This document shows, piece after piece, positions 7,064 through 15,201 of a stretch of DNA of 23,334 bases. Positions within the stretch are counted from its first letter, which is position 1. Every line of letters starts with the position of its first letter. The position numbers and the translations under genes are program-made. The DNA comes from Candidatus Rhabdochlamydia sp. (lineage in GTDB: Bacteria; Chlamydiota; Chlamydiia; Chlamydiales; Rhabdochlamydiaceae): the NCBI GenBank assembly GCA_030043815.1, contig JASHWX010000010.1, forward strand, positions 1-23,334, in the 5' to 3' direction. The notes below the pieces were generated by a model. That model was not told where the DNA came from. It saw nothing but the letters and a program-made list of their open reading frames with translations, and searched no databases.

Positions 7064-7537
7064 ATGAACATACTCCAGTGGATTGTCGCTTTTGTCGGCA
7101 GGGCTTTAATCGGTATCATTTTCATTGCTGCAGGATTAATTCAAATTCTCGGTTGGCAAATGACAGAGCACACTTTCACGCAAGCCCTGACAGATTGGCT
7201 TGCGTCAAGCGTTGGAAGCCCCGTGCTGCAGCAGGTCCTGGAGTGGGGGTTAAGTCAAATCTTTCCTTTGCTTTTAGCCTCGGTCATCATCGAGCTCCTT
7301 GGAGGGATCTTATTGTTCTTAGGCGTTTGGATCCGTTTAGGGTCTTTTCTTCTGTTCATTTTCATGCTGCCAGCGACCATCGTTTTCCACCATTTTTGGG
7401 ATATGCCAAATCCTGAGAGGGACATCGAACTGATCAATTTTATGAAGAACCTGGGCATCATCGGAGGTCTTCTCGTCCTTTTAGCGCACGGCAAAGGGTC
7501 CAAATCTTCAAAATCTAAAGAACCCAGTGCTTCTTAG
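7064..7537 (+). CDS. DoxX-family integral membrane protein
   Basis: A 157-residue protein with four predicted membrane segments at about 5-28, 65-88, 92-108 and 130-145. The segment FHHFWDMPNPERDIELINFMKNLGIIGGLL (about 108-137) contains the FHxFW...NFMKNLxIxGGLL signature of the DoxX/YqjF group of inner-membrane proteins. Their biochemical role is not settled; links to redox balance have been proposed for some members. A Lys/Ser-rich tail (GKGSKSSKSKE) ends the protein. A Shine-Dalgarno AAAGGTG lies shortly before the ATG. It overlaps the start of lnt by 11 bases, so it probably belongs to the same transcription unit, which runs on through the lipid A genes. Confidence 0.85.
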   Translation: MNILQWIVAFVGRALIGIIFIAAGLIQILGWQMTEHTFTQALTDWLASSVGSPVLQQVLEWGLSQIFPLLLASVIIELLGGILLFLGVWIRLGSFLLFIFMLPATIVFHHFWDMPNPERDIELINFMKNLGIIGGLLVLLAHGKGSKSSKSKEPSAS

Positions 7538-9137
7538 AGTCTTAGGGATCATCGCCAGTTTCTTCATCGTTGCATGGGGCCAGCCTGTTCGAGCAGGGAG
7601 CTTAGGAGCGATTGCAGCAGTCGCAGGATTTTGCCTCTTTTTCTTTTCATTGCCGCAAGGACGACGGTTTTTGCACGGCACGCTTTGGTTTACCTGCGTT
7701 CAGCTTGTCCAACTCTCTTGGATGACGGCCATCGAATTTCAAGGCTTTTATATTCTGTTCGTCTATGCTCTAGTGGCCCTCGGGATGGGTTGTCAATTCG
7801 GGTTGTTAACGGTTTGCATTCCTGCTAGTGGGAAAATTCCTTTTTTACGCATTTTGTCATGCGCTGCGCTGTGGACAGTCATGGAATGGTCCCGCCTTTT
7901 CATTGCATGCGGTTTTTCTTGGAATCCGATCGGGCTTGCACTCACTCACTATGCGGCGTCTTTGCAATTTGCCAGTGTCTTTGGCGTCTACGGGTTGTCT
8001 TTTTGGGTCATGCTCGTCAATTTGCTCGCCCTCAATGCCAGCCGCATGAAAAGGAATTTTGCTTTACCGCTTTGTTTTGCGTGCGTCCCCTATCTTTTTG
8101 GATGGGCTCATTTGTCTAGGCAGTCCAGCGCAATAAAGACCCTCGACGTCGCTTTGGTCCAAACAGCATGGCTTCCCTCTCAAAAAACGCCGCATCCTGA
8201 TCGGATGCGCGAGTTTGTTGAACCGATCGAACAGTGGTGGCGCATCTTTAAATGCGTTAAAGACAATCCCCCATGCGACCTCATCGCGCTGCCGGAGGCT
8301 GCTGTCCCTTTGCAATCCGATTTTTCATTTTATCGGTACGCCGAGGCAAAGAGGATGTTGATTGCTGAAGTCGGGCCTCAAGTCGTTCAAGCGTTCCCTC
8401 CGCTGAAACCACCCTTTGCAGAGCAGCGTGTGCTAACAAATGAAAAAATTTGGTGTGTGTCAAATCTCTTTTTTTGCCAGACATTGGCAAATTTATACAG
8501 AGCTGAAGTCGTCGCCGGTCTCGATCACGCCGATGTGATAGTAAGGAAAAATTTTAATTCGGCGTTTTATTTCAAGCCCGATAGTGACCGGTTAGATCGG
8601 AATGATAAACAAATTCTTTTGCCGCTAGGTGAATATCTTCCGTTTGAATGGATGCGCCCTTGGACAAAAAGTTATGGAATTTTTGATTTTTTCTCGCATG
8701 GCGCTGGGACTAAAATTTTTGGTGATAAGGTTCCCTTTAGCGTTTCAATTTGCTACGAGGAGACGTTCCCCTTCATCATGCGCGATGCGAGGGCAAAAGG
8801 GGCTGAGCTGTTCGTCAACTTGACAAATGATAATTATTACCCCCATTCCACCTTGCATGAGCAGCATTTTTTTCACGCGCGTTTAAGGGCAGTGGAAAAT
8901 GGCATTCCATTGATAAGGGTTTGCAATGCAGGCATTACGGCTGTCATCGACCCGTTCGGGTCGAAGATAGCGGCATTGGGGGCCGCTGAGGGTGTGTTAA
9001 ATCATCGTTTAACAGTTGAGCGCATTCCCACGCTGTTTGCACTTTGGGGGGATGCTGGAATTATCTCTATATGCCTTTGTATTTTATTGTTCGGTCTTGA
9101 AATAAAACCACTCTTTAGGGTACTTTCTTATCGATAA
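7527..9137 (+). CDS. lnt: Apolipoprotein N-acyltransferase
   Basis: A 536-residue inner-membrane enzyme with several N-terminal membrane spans (about 1-195), a periplasmic nitrilase-fold domain and a last span at about 505-530. The catalytic triad is visible: E257 in ALPEAAVP, K361 in DKQILLPLGEYLPFE and C409 in SICYEETFPF. NLTNDNYY (431-438) and QHFFHARLRAVENGIPLIRVCNAG (446-469) are further family blocks. It adds the third acyl chain to the N-terminal cysteine of lipoproteins. The spacing between E257 and K361 (104 residues) is larger than the 68 I recall for E. coli (E267 to K335), so an insertion of roughly 35 residues lies between. The start is GTG 7527 inside doxX, without a strong Shine-Dalgarno. 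In C. trachomatis the corresponding gene (cutE, CT534) precedes lpxC, as here. Confidence 0.94.
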   Translation: MLLRVLGIIASFFIVAWGQPVRAGSLGAIAAVAGFCLFFFSLPQGRRFLHGTLWFTCVQLVQLSWMTAIEFQGFYILFVYALVALGMGCQFGLLTVCIPASGKIPFLRILSCAALWTVMEWSRLFIACGFSWNPIGLALTHYAASLQFASVFGVYGLSFWVMLVNLLALNASRMKRNFALPLCFACVPYLFGWAHLSRQSSAIKTLDVALVQTAWLPSQKTPHPDRMREFVEPIEQWWRIFKCVKDNPPCDLIALPEAAVPLQSDFSFYRYAEAKRMLIAEVGPQVVQAFPPLKPPFAEQRVLTNEKIWCVSNLFFCQTLANLYRAEVVAGLDHADVIVRKNFNSAFYFKPDSDRLDRNDKQILLPLGEYLPFEWMRPWTKSYGIFDFFSHGAGTKIFGDKVPFSVSICYEETFPFIMRDARAKGAELFVNLTNDNYYPHSTLHEQHFFHARLRAVENGIPLIRVCNAGITAVIDPFGSKIAALGAAEGVLNHRLTVERIPTLFALWGDAGIISICLCILLFGLEIKPLFRVLSYR

Positions 9138-9171
9138 GGATGACTTTCCATTTTAGAAATATGAGGTTCTA

Positions 9172-10071
9172 TTGTCATTCCAGTGTAAAGTTTCAGCTTT
9201 AAAGGATTGCCCGGCAGTTCCCGCCCCGAAGAAGCAGAGGACATTCTTGCGCAGTATTTCTGCTGAAGGCATTGGACTGTTTAGCGGTGAAAAAGTTTCT
9301 ATTCGTTTATGTCCCGCTGAAGAAAACACTGGCATCGTATTTCAGCGCGTCGATTTGCCTCATCGTCCCAAACTTCATGCCCGATCTGAATTTGTGCAGG
9401 GGACGCCTCGCTGCACGATCATTGGAAATGGAAAAGATTCTGTCCAAACCGTTGAGCACCTTCTCGCAGCCTTGCGGGCCTATGGAATCGATAATCTATT
9501 GATTGAGATTTCCGGGGGAGAGGTGCCGATTTTCGATGGAAGCTCTCGCGAATTTGTCTCATTGATTGAGGCCGGAGGAATTTGCGAACTGGAAACCGAC
9601 AAAATAGTTTTCAAACTTAAAGCTCCCATTTATTGGTCTCAAAAAGATACCCATCTGATCGCCTTGCCATCTGATGAGTACCGTATCAGTTACACACTCC
9701 ACTATCCCCAATCGGCGACGATTGGCACTCAGTTCTATAGTTTTGCCGTAGAGAGTGAACGCTTTAAAAATGAAATTGCGCCTAGCCGCACTTTTTCTAT
9801 TTATGAAGAAATCGCACCTATGATAGAGAAAGGGCTCTTTAACGGAGGAAGTTTGGACAACGCCGTCATCATCAAAGATGATGAGGTGGTCAATCCAGAA
9901 GGGCTGCGCTATCCAGATGAGATGGTCCGACACAAGGTCTTAGATCTGATCGGAGATCTCTCGCTGGTCCCTCCCTTCATGGCTCATGTGATCGCCGTGC
10001 GTTCCGGCCATACCTCCAATAATGCATTTGCTAAAGAGTTGTTTAATCACAGTAAAATGGAGAATATGTGA
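9172..10071 (+). CDS. lpxC: UDP-3-O-acyl-N-acetylglucosamine deacetylase LpxC
   Basis: A 299-residue zinc amidase that performs the committed step of lipid A synthesis. Zinc ligands are visible at H96 (TVEHLLAAL), H254 and D258 (HKVLDLIGDL). The general acid/base His is H280 in SGHTSNN. The IFDGSS block (120-125) and the start of the fold (RTFLRSISAEGIGLFSGEKV, 23-42) are also typical. The only initiator that keeps a full N-terminus is TTG 9172, because the frame closes at TAG 9154-9156. This adds about 20 residues before the usual start of the domain, and TTG at codon 25 would be too late. Its stop overlaps the fabZ start. It forms an operon with fabZ, lpxA and fmt. Confidence 0.94.
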   Translation: MSFQCKVSALKDCPAVPAPKKQRTFLRSISAEGIGLFSGEKVSIRLCPAEENTGIVFQRVDLPHRPKLHARSEFVQGTPRCTIIGNGKDSVQTVEHLLAALRAYGIDNLLIEISGGEVPIFDGSSREFVSLIEAGGICELETDKIVFKLKAPIYWSQKDTHLIALPSDEYRISYTLHYPQSATIGTQFYSFAVESERFKNEIAPSRTFSIYEEIAPMIEKGLFNGGSLDNAVIIKDDEVVNPEGLRYPDEMVRHKVLDLIGDLSLVPPFMAHVIAVRSGHTSNNAFAKELFNHSKMENM

Positions 10072-10538
10072 TGGGCGTCGCAATTGACAGTCAACCTGTC
10101 ATTTTAAATGTGAAGGATATCACCAAAATTTTGCCTCACCGCTACCCGTTTTTATTGGTCGACAAGATTATCTATCTCAACCTTGAGGAGAATGTGATCA
10201 TTGGCCAAAAAAATGTGACTATGAATGAACAGTTTTTTGCTGGACATTTTCCCGATGTGCCAATCATGCCCGGCGTCCTTGTATTGGAAGCGCTCGCGCA
10301 AACTGGCGGTATCTTGGCTCATAAAAAAGGGTACAGCGAAAAGATTGCTGTTTTGCTTAACGTCAATAACGCCAAGTTTAGAAAGCCCATCATTCCTGGA
10401 GATATTTTGACGCTCCATGTGACAGGGTTGCACCTTAGCAATAATGGAGGAAGGGTATTGGCAAAAGCATTGGTGAATGGGCAGCTTGCTGTTGAAGCGG
10501 AACTTGGGTTTGCGCTCGTCAATAAAGAGCAACTTTAA
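10071..10538 (+). CDS. fabZ: 3-hydroxyacyl-ACP dehydratase FabZ
   Basis: A 155-residue hot-dog-fold dehydratase read from ATG 10071, whose first base is the last base of the lpxC stop; GTG 10068 is one codon upstream. The catalytic pair is H59 in FAGHFPDVPIMPG and E73 in LEALAQTGG. The N-terminal LPHRYPFLLVD (21-31) is diagnostic for FabZ as against FabA. It dehydrates 3-hydroxyacyl-ACP in type II fatty acid elongation. It therefore competes with LpxA for 3-hydroxyacyl-ACP, which fits its placement between lpxC and lpxA. Confidence 0.95.
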   Translation: MGVAIDSQPVILNVKDITKILPHRYPFLLVDKIIYLNLEENVIIGQKNVTMNEQFFAGHFPDVPIMPGVLVLEALAQTGGILAHKKGYSEKIAVLLNVNNAKFRKPIIPGDILTLHVTGLHLSNNGGRVLAKALVNGQLAVEAELGFALVNKEQL

Positions 10539-10560
10539 GAACTTTAAGAATTGGAAATTC

Positions 10561-11409
10561 ATGTCAAATATTCATCCCTCAGCGATCATTGAGCCTGGTG
10601 CCAAGATCGGCAAGAATGTGACTGTCGAACCCTATGCCGTCATCAAAGGGACAGTCACCCTTGAAGATAACGTCGTCGTCAAATCTCATGCCTATATCGA
10701 CGGGCATACGACGATTGGTGCAGGAACGATCATTTGGCCCTCTGCGAGTATCGGAACGAAGACGCAAGACCTCAAATTCAAAGGGGAAAAAACCTACGTT
10801 ATCATCGGGAAAAATTGCGAAATCCGAGAATTCGTGACGATCAACTCCTCATGCCAAGAAGGTTCTGTTGTCAAAATTGGCGACCACTGCTTGATCATGG
10901 CGTATTGCCACGTTGCCCATAACTGCGAGATCGGCAATCGCGTCATCATGGCGAACAATGCCATGCTTGCAGGACACGTTGTCGTCGAAGACTTTGCTAT
11001 CATTGGAGGAATGACACCTGTCCATCAATTTTCCCGCATAGGACAATACGCGATGGTAGGAGGTTTCAGCCGCATCACGCACGATGTTCCCCCGTTCACG
11101 ATCGGAGCTGGCGCACCCTACAAGCTCGGCGGGTTGAACCTCGTCGGATTGAAGCGACATGGGTTTCCCCTGGAAGTGAGAAGAGCGCTGGCACGCGCCT
11201 TTAAGCTCACATACCGATCTGGATTGCGTTTATCCGAAGCATTGGGCGCAATTGAGAACGAAGTCGAATTGAATCCCCACATTTGCCATTGGCTCGATTT
11301 TTGCCGCAATTCCCGGCGCGGATTGATCGGTTTCCAAGGCATCTCCGCACAACCCCTTCCCGAAGAAGAATTCGATGAACTTGAAGAGTTATTAGAAGAA
11401 CGCGTGTGA
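10561..11409 (+). CDS. lpxA: UDP-N-acetylglucosamine acyltransferase LpxA
   Basis: A 282-residue left-handed beta-helix acyltransferase with hexapeptide repeats across about 1-185 (IHPSAIIEPGAKIG, VTLEDNVVVKSH and so on). The catalytic His is H120 in CHVAHNCEIGN, with H117 three residues before it. NNAMLAGHVVVEDFAIIGGM (132-151) and QFSRIGQYAMVGG are also typical. The C-terminal helical domain holds NLVGLKRHGF and RGLIGFQ. It transfers a 3-hydroxyacyl chain from ACP to UDP-GlcNAc, the first step of lipid A synthesis. The frame stays open upstream into fabZ to 10477, but domain alignment puts the start at ATG 10561, 22 bases after the fabZ stop. Its stop overlaps the GTG of fmt. Confidence 0.95.
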   Translation: MSNIHPSAIIEPGAKIGKNVTVEPYAVIKGTVTLEDNVVVKSHAYIDGHTTIGAGTIIWPSASIGTKTQDLKFKGEKTYVIIGKNCEIREFVTINSSCQEGSVVKIGDHCLIMAYCHVAHNCEIGNRVIMANNAMLAGHVVVEDFAIIGGMTPVHQFSRIGQYAMVGGFSRITHDVPPFTIGAGAPYKLGGLNLVGLKRHGFPLEVRRALARAFKLTYRSGLRLSEALGAIENEVELNPHICHWLDFCRNSRRGLIGFQGISAQPLPEEEFDELEELLEERV

Positions 11410-12341
11410 AAATCGTTTTTTTTGGAACTTCTTCTTTTGCGGCAAGGGTCCTCCGAGCACTCATTCATCATGATCATCACATCATCGCAATCATCACTCG
11501 GCCCGACCGCCCAAAAGGGCGCCATTTACAGCTTTCTCCGCCTCCCGTCAAAGAAACCGCTCAACAATTAAAACCATCGATCCCGATTTTCCAGCCCGAA
11601 AAGGCCTCTGCTCCTGAATTTACCGCTGAAGTGCAAACATGGAATGCCGATCTCTTCGTCGTCGTCTCCTATGGCGAGATCATCAAGAAAAACCTCTTGG
11701 ACATGCCCAAGCTCGGCTGCATCAACATTCATCCCTCTCTGCTTCCAAAATATCGAGGAGCGGACCCCATCCGTCCTTGCATCATGGCAGGTGAAAAAGA
11801 GACCGGCGTTACAATCATCGAAATGTCTCCGCAGATGGATGCCGGCGACATCATTGCGCAAAAAGTCATCCCGCTGCCACACGATATCACCTTCGGAGAA
11901 TTGGAAAATCAACTGTGCGAGCTTAGCGGTGCCATGCTTTGCGATGTCATCGAACAGTTCGCAAAAGGCACCGTAAAAAAGACGCCCCAAGATCATTCTT
12001 TAGCGACATTTACCAAAAAGCTGACGCCTGAGGATGAACAACTCGATTGGAAAAAAAGCGCCGAGGCCTTGCATAATCAAATCCGCGCTCTATCTCCCGC
12101 GCCTGGCGCTTGGTGTACGATCCAAGTGGATTCGTCGATCAAACGACTCAAAATCAAAAAAGCCGCTCTCGCTGCTGGATCCGGCGCTCCGGGTGAGATC
12201 CTTAAACTTGGAAAAGAGGGATGGATTGTCGCATGCGGGCAGAGCGCATTGCGCCTGATCGAAGTGCAATTAGAAGGGAAAAAAACGATGACGGCAGAAG
12301 AGTGCGCTCGCGGCATGCGAGTGCCAAAGTTTATCATTTAA
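11406..12341 (+). CDS. fmt: Methionyl-tRNA formyltransferase
   Basis: A 311-residue protein that formylates initiator Met-tRNA. The Rossmann start IVFFGTSSFA (3-12) is followed by the formyltetrahydrofolate-binding and catalytic motif NIHPSLLPKYRGADPI (107-122) with N107 and H109, then D145 in MDAGDI. The C-terminal domain (about 205-311) includes IRALSPAPGAW. The segment SLLPKYRGADP is the family's SLLPxxRGxxP block. It begins with GTG 11406, overlapping the lpxA stop by four bases. A long palindrome follows directly after the stop codon and may terminate the doxX-lnt-lpxC-fabZ-lpxA-fmt unit. Confidence 0.95.
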   Translation: MKIVFFGTSSFAARVLRALIHHDHHIIAIITRPDRPKGRHLQLSPPPVKETAQQLKPSIPIFQPEKASAPEFTAEVQTWNADLFVVVSYGEIIKKNLLDMPKLGCINIHPSLLPKYRGADPIRPCIMAGEKETGVTIIEMSPQMDAGDIIAQKVIPLPHDITFGELENQLCELSGAMLCDVIEQFAKGTVKKTPQDHSLATFTKKLTPEDEQLDWKKSAEALHNQIRALSPAPGAWCTIQVDSSIKRLKIKKAALAAGSGAPGEILKLGKEGWIVACGQSALRLIEVQLEGKKTMTAEECARGMRVPKFII

Positions 12342-12468
12342 AACTCGACTTTGCACATTTTTTGCCCTGTCTGCCTCGTCTATTTGCTCTTGGTCGTTTG
12401 GCCTTCGGCCAAACGACCAAGAGCAAATATCTCGAGGCATCCAGGGCAAACATGTACAAAGTCGAGTT
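12342..12468. repeat. 127-bp near-perfect palindrome after fmt
   Basis: Outer arms AACTCGACTTTG (12342-12353) and CAAAGTCGAGTT (12457-12468) are followed by complementary blocks with a few mismatches. A perfect 23-base inner stem lies at 12381-12403 and 12407-12429, with a TTC loop. Transcripts from either strand would form one very long hairpin. It could work as a terminator for fmt, but its length is more like a mobile palindromic element or MITE. No ORF lies inside it. Confidence 0.8.
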
Positions 12469-12477
12469 AAAAGTTTC

Positions 12478-12507
12478 TTGCACTTAATTTTCTCTGTCAA
12501 ATATACT
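12478..12507 (+). promoter_or_regulatory. Sigma70-like promoter of the first Inc-like gene
   Basis: TTGCAC (12478-12483), an 18-base AT-rich spacer and TATACT (12502-12507), with an expected start near 12514. The leader of about 36 bases contains the strong Shine-Dalgarno AAAAGGAG (12536-12543). Confidence 0.6.
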
Positions 12508-12549
12508 CTTTAAGTGATCTTTGCCAAACCTTAATAAAAGGAGCACAAT

Positions 12550-13353
12550 ATGGCAGCAGTCGCAACACCAGTCAATCTTAATGCCGTAGCTTTACAGCTG
12601 GACAACGTTCAATATTCCATTCCTGAACGAGTCGTTTCTTTCTTCGATGAAAAAGCCAAAGATGTCATCAGAGCCTTGGGTTACACAGCGCGTTGGGCCG
12701 TTGAAGCCTTTCCCAATCTCCCCAGCGGTGTAAACGATTTTGGCAATTTTGCCGCCGACGCAAAAAACCTGCTTAACGCCGTCGCATTGCCAGGACAAGT
12801 GTATCGAGTCAAAAATATGATTGCGACTCATATCACTGAAGATAAGTCCAACTGGTCCATGACCAAAGTATTGGAATCTTTGGGGAACATCTTCAAAGAA
12901 GCATGCTTCGCAGTCAATTGGGCATTTGACAGTTTAGATTTAAGCCAAAAATTCATTACCTATAAAGATGCGGTTCCCAATTGGAGCGGCGTGTTTGAGA
13001 TGATAAAAGGAGCCAATTCCGCTGCAACGGCCTTAGGATCTGGCGTCGACATTGGCCTCCAATGTAAAAGAATGACCGAAGATGGTATTCAACCCGTTGA
13101 AATGGGGTATCGCATGATCCGCACTGCAACCTCTACTTCCTATTTCGCTGTCGGAGCAATTGGACTTGCTTCTTTAGCAGGATTTGTCATGGCCCCATGG
13201 GTGATGCTCGCTTGCTTGACAGCAGGATTAGCTGGTCAAATCAGCTCATTCTTCTATGAGAAGATCAATGATCCCGAAAATAAAGGAAAAAGTTTGAAGC
13301 CTGACCTCTTTTACAAAGAAGTGGTAAGAGCGTACGGCCCAATCAGTGCTTAA
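12550..13353 (+). CDS. Putative inclusion-membrane (Inc-like/Cap1-like) protein 1
   Basis: A 267-residue protein with no cleavable signal. A helical N-terminal part is followed by a closely spaced pair of membrane segments near the C-terminus (about 196-213 and 216-236), ending FFYEKINDPEN. This two-lobed hydrophobic hairpin is the usual mark of chlamydial Inc proteins, which are type III-secreted into the inclusion membrane. It is clearly paralogous to the next gene: FFDEKAKDVIRALGYTARW, FPNLP, DFGN and AKNLL match FFKERVKDIAKGVGYATFW, LPSLP, EFGN and VKNFI. The end matches too, with ACLTAGL...FFYEKINDPEN against ACLTCAL...FFYERIVNPEN. The block GANSAATALGSGV (154-166) lines up with AANHGATLVGSGI there. 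It lies between fmt and rplC, where C. trachomatis has CT529 (Cap1). Secretion and location are inferred. Confidence 0.75.
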   Translation: MAAVATPVNLNAVALQLDNVQYSIPERVVSFFDEKAKDVIRALGYTARWAVEAFPNLPSGVNDFGNFAADAKNLLNAVALPGQVYRVKNMIATHITEDKSNWSMTKVLESLGNIFKEACFAVNWAFDSLDLSQKFITYKDAVPNWSGVFEMIKGANSAATALGSGVDIGLQCKRMTEDGIQPVEMGYRMIRTATSTSYFAVGAIGLASLAGFVMAPWVMLACLTAGLAGQISSFFYEKINDPENKGKSLKPDLFYKEVVRAYGPISA

Positions 13354-13370
13354 GACTGAATTGATAACCA

Positions 13371-13422
13371 TTGCGCAAGTTGCCTATCTGTAAAAGGATA
13401 AGTAACTTGCGCAAATTTTTTT
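13371..13422 (+). terminator. Rho-independent terminator
   Basis: TTGCGCAAGTT (13371-13381) pairs with AACTTGCGCAA (13404-13414). A partly paired loop lies between, and a T run ends at 13422. It follows the first Inc-like gene by 17 bases and separates it from the next promoter. Confidence 0.8.
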
Positions 13423-13428
13423 AAGCAA

Positions 13429-13457
13429 TTGCAAATAAATGCCATTCGTCATATTAT
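13429..13457 (+). promoter_or_regulatory. Sigma70-like promoter of the second Inc-like gene
   Basis: TTGCAA (13429-13434), a 17-base spacer and TATTAT (13452-13457). The expected start is near 13464, leaving a leader of about 36 bases with GGAG about 13 bases before the ATG. The layout closely copies the promoter at 12478. Confidence 0.6.
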
Positions 13458-13499
13458 ATTTATCCTTTCTTAAAAAACTCTTAACGGAGAGTTCAAAAT

Positions 13500-14309
13500 A
13501 TGGCAACCAACCCTATCACAGCAGCAGGACAGACAAGAGTTCCCCCTACTCCGCCAGTCGCGCGAAATACAAATAAAGACTTTTCAGATATCGTCTTCGG
13601 TTTTTTCAAGGAACGAGTCAAAGACATAGCGAAGGGCGTGGGCTATGCCACTTTTTGGACAGTCAAAGCGCTCCCCTCTTTACCGCCGCAGTTCGCAGAG
13701 TTTGGAAACTTAATGCGCGATGTAAAAAATTTCATCAGCATCACAGAAATCCCTGACAAACTTGCTAAAGTAGCGAAAAGTGTGAAAGGATTTTTCGAGA
13801 AGCCTTCGATTCCCACAGGCCGTACGGCAGTTAAAGAAAACATGGGATTGGCCAACTCTGTATTAGATGGGGTTGAACTTCTCGGCTCAAGGCAAATTTT
13901 ACCCATTGGAAAGGAAACGCTCAAATGTTTCGGAGCCGCGAACCATGGAGCAACTCTCGTGGGATCTGGAATTAGCGCTTATGAAAACATCGACAAGATT
14001 GATCAGGCAGCTCCTGATGAAGCTGCAAAAGTGGGACTGTACTTAATCAATCTCGCACGAGATGTCTCTTACGTCGTCTTGGGAGTTTTTGGCTTATTCT
14101 GTTTCTTTGCGGGGTTTGCAGGGGCGCCATTCTATCCAGTCGTCATGGTCGCTTGCTTAACATGCGCTCTTACCTTTAGCATCGGCGGTTTCTTCTACGA
14201 AAGAATCGTCAATCCTGAAAACACGCAAGCTGATCCGAAAAAAGTGATTGCGAATTTACAAGATCAAAACAGTTATTTGCAAAATAGGCTAGCTGCCGCA
14301 GGTGCATAA
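13500..14309 (+). CDS. Putative inclusion-membrane (Cap1/CT529-like) protein 2
   Basis: A 269-residue paralogue of the preceding gene. It has a Pro-rich N-terminus (about 1-25), a helical middle, and paired membrane segments at about 189-207 and 211-232 ending FFYERIVNPEN. A short charged, possibly coiled tail follows (NLQDQNSYLQNRL). ENMG at 113-116 and AANHGATLVGSGISAYENID (146-165) resemble, as I remember the C. trachomatis Cap1 (CT529) sequence, its stretch with ANMG followed by AANHAASVVGAG. Together with the position between fmt and rplC, this makes homology to Cap1, an inclusion-membrane protein and T-cell antigen, the best current guess. The N-terminus lacks a Sec signal, consistent with type III secretion. 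The next gene starts on the last base of this stop codon, so the two are co-translated. Confidence 0.75.
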   Translation: MATNPITAAGQTRVPPTPPVARNTNKDFSDIVFGFFKERVKDIAKGVGYATFWTVKALPSLPPQFAEFGNLMRDVKNFISITEIPDKLAKVAKSVKGFFEKPSIPTGRTAVKENMGLANSVLDGVELLGSRQILPIGKETLKCFGAANHGATLVGSGISAYENIDKIDQAAPDEAAKVGLYLINLARDVSYVVLGVFGLFCFFAGFAGAPFYPVVMVACLTCALTFSIGGFFYERIVNPENTQADPKKVIANLQDQNSYLQNRLAAAGA

Positions 14310-15166
14310 TGGCAAATGCAGTCACGCGTTCTAGTTTTTTGGATGATCTCTTTGCGCCGATACCGGGGAGCCCCCCGGCGCCAAAGGGAAAAGATTTCAC
14401 CGACCACGTTGCGAACTATTCCGATACGTCAAGCGGTGCTTGGGATTTCTTTCGAATCGTCAGCCAAATATTTTCCTTTGTCAAGCTCATTCCTCATTTG
14501 AGTCATGGGGAAAGAGAGCTGGTCGGAGGAGCCAGCAATGTGATCGACACAGTAGGCGCAGGCTTAAGCCTCCCGCAATTGATCTCTGATGGCAACACGC
14601 TCAGAAATAGCGTCAGTCAATGGATCTCTACACAGAAATTGCCCATGGAAGATCCATGGCGGTCGAGAAAAGTGGCCCAAGCTGCGAAAAAGAGCTTTTT
14701 GGATTCGATGAATTTCACCAATACGGTCTCTCAGGCTGCGATGTTCTTCGACCAGGTGAATATTTTCAAATTTAGCAATCTGCATTTCAATATTCTCAAC
14801 GGCATTTACAACGTCACTTCAATCATTACTGATGGCGCCGAAGGGATTGGGGAAGGCTTCAAGCTGAACCATTATTATTCACCCTTAACAGAGCCGCGCA
14901 ATGAGGCAGAAAGAAAGCAGCTCGATGAAAAAAAATGTTTGTCTTGGATGACAGTTGCTAAAGACGTCGTTTCTGTGGGAGGTTCTGCTCTAGCCGTTGT
15001 CGCCATAATCTTTGGTCTTGCAACTGAAGGAATTACTTTTATCGCGTTAGGAATTCTCGTCACAGGGACAGTCTGGCTTGGTCTGAAGCTCACCTGTTAT
15101 TTCTATGAAAAGATCGTCATTGGGGCGCATACAGAGCCTCCACGTCCTTTAGTTACAGTCACTTAA
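14309..15166 (+). CDS. Putative inclusion-membrane (Inc-like) protein 3
   Basis: A 285-residue protein whose start overlaps the previous stop (TAATG). It is more divergent than members one and two but has the same plan. The N-terminus is polar and Pro-rich with FDDLF-like patches, and a helical middle follows. A charged linker (PRNEAERKQLDEKK, 196-209) leads to paired membrane segments (about 220-238 and 241-264) and CYFYEKI, which matches the FFYEKI ending of member one. The stretch SIITDGAEGIGEG (171-183) lines up with SLVINGVEGACSI in member five. It probably shares the transcript of the preceding gene. Function is unknown beyond the likely inclusion-membrane location. Confidence 0.7.
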   Translation: MANAVTRSSFLDDLFAPIPGSPPAPKGKDFTDHVANYSDTSSGAWDFFRIVSQIFSFVKLIPHLSHGERELVGGASNVIDTVGAGLSLPQLISDGNTLRNSVSQWISTQKLPMEDPWRSRKVAQAAKKSFLDSMNFTNTVSQAAMFFDQVNIFKFSNLHFNILNGIYNVTSIITDGAEGIGEGFKLNHYYSPLTEPRNEAERKQLDEKKCLSWMTVAKDVVSVGGSALAVVAIIFGLATEGITFIALGILVTGTVWLGLKLTCYFYEKIVIGAHTEPPRPLVTVT

Positions 15167-15171
15167 GAAAC

Positions 15172-15200
15172 TTGCTGTTTATTACAAATCCTGTTATTAT
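15172..15200 (+). promoter_or_regulatory. Sigma70-like promoter of the fourth Inc-like gene
   Basis: TTGCTG (15172-15177), a 17-base spacer and TATTAT (15195-15200). The expected start is near 15207. That would leave only a few bases before TTG 15215, so either translation is near-leaderless or it begins further in. Confidence 0.45.
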
Positions 15201-15201
15201 A

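Noticed and set aside
7009..7416. 135-residue plus-strand ORF over doxX
   Set aside because: Out of frame with a convincing DoxX protein; Arg/His/Phe-rich, no family features.
10477..10560. N-terminal extension of LpxA into fabZ
   Set aside because: The upstream 28 codons overlap fabZ and have no counterpart in LpxA; the beta-helix begins right after ATG 10561.
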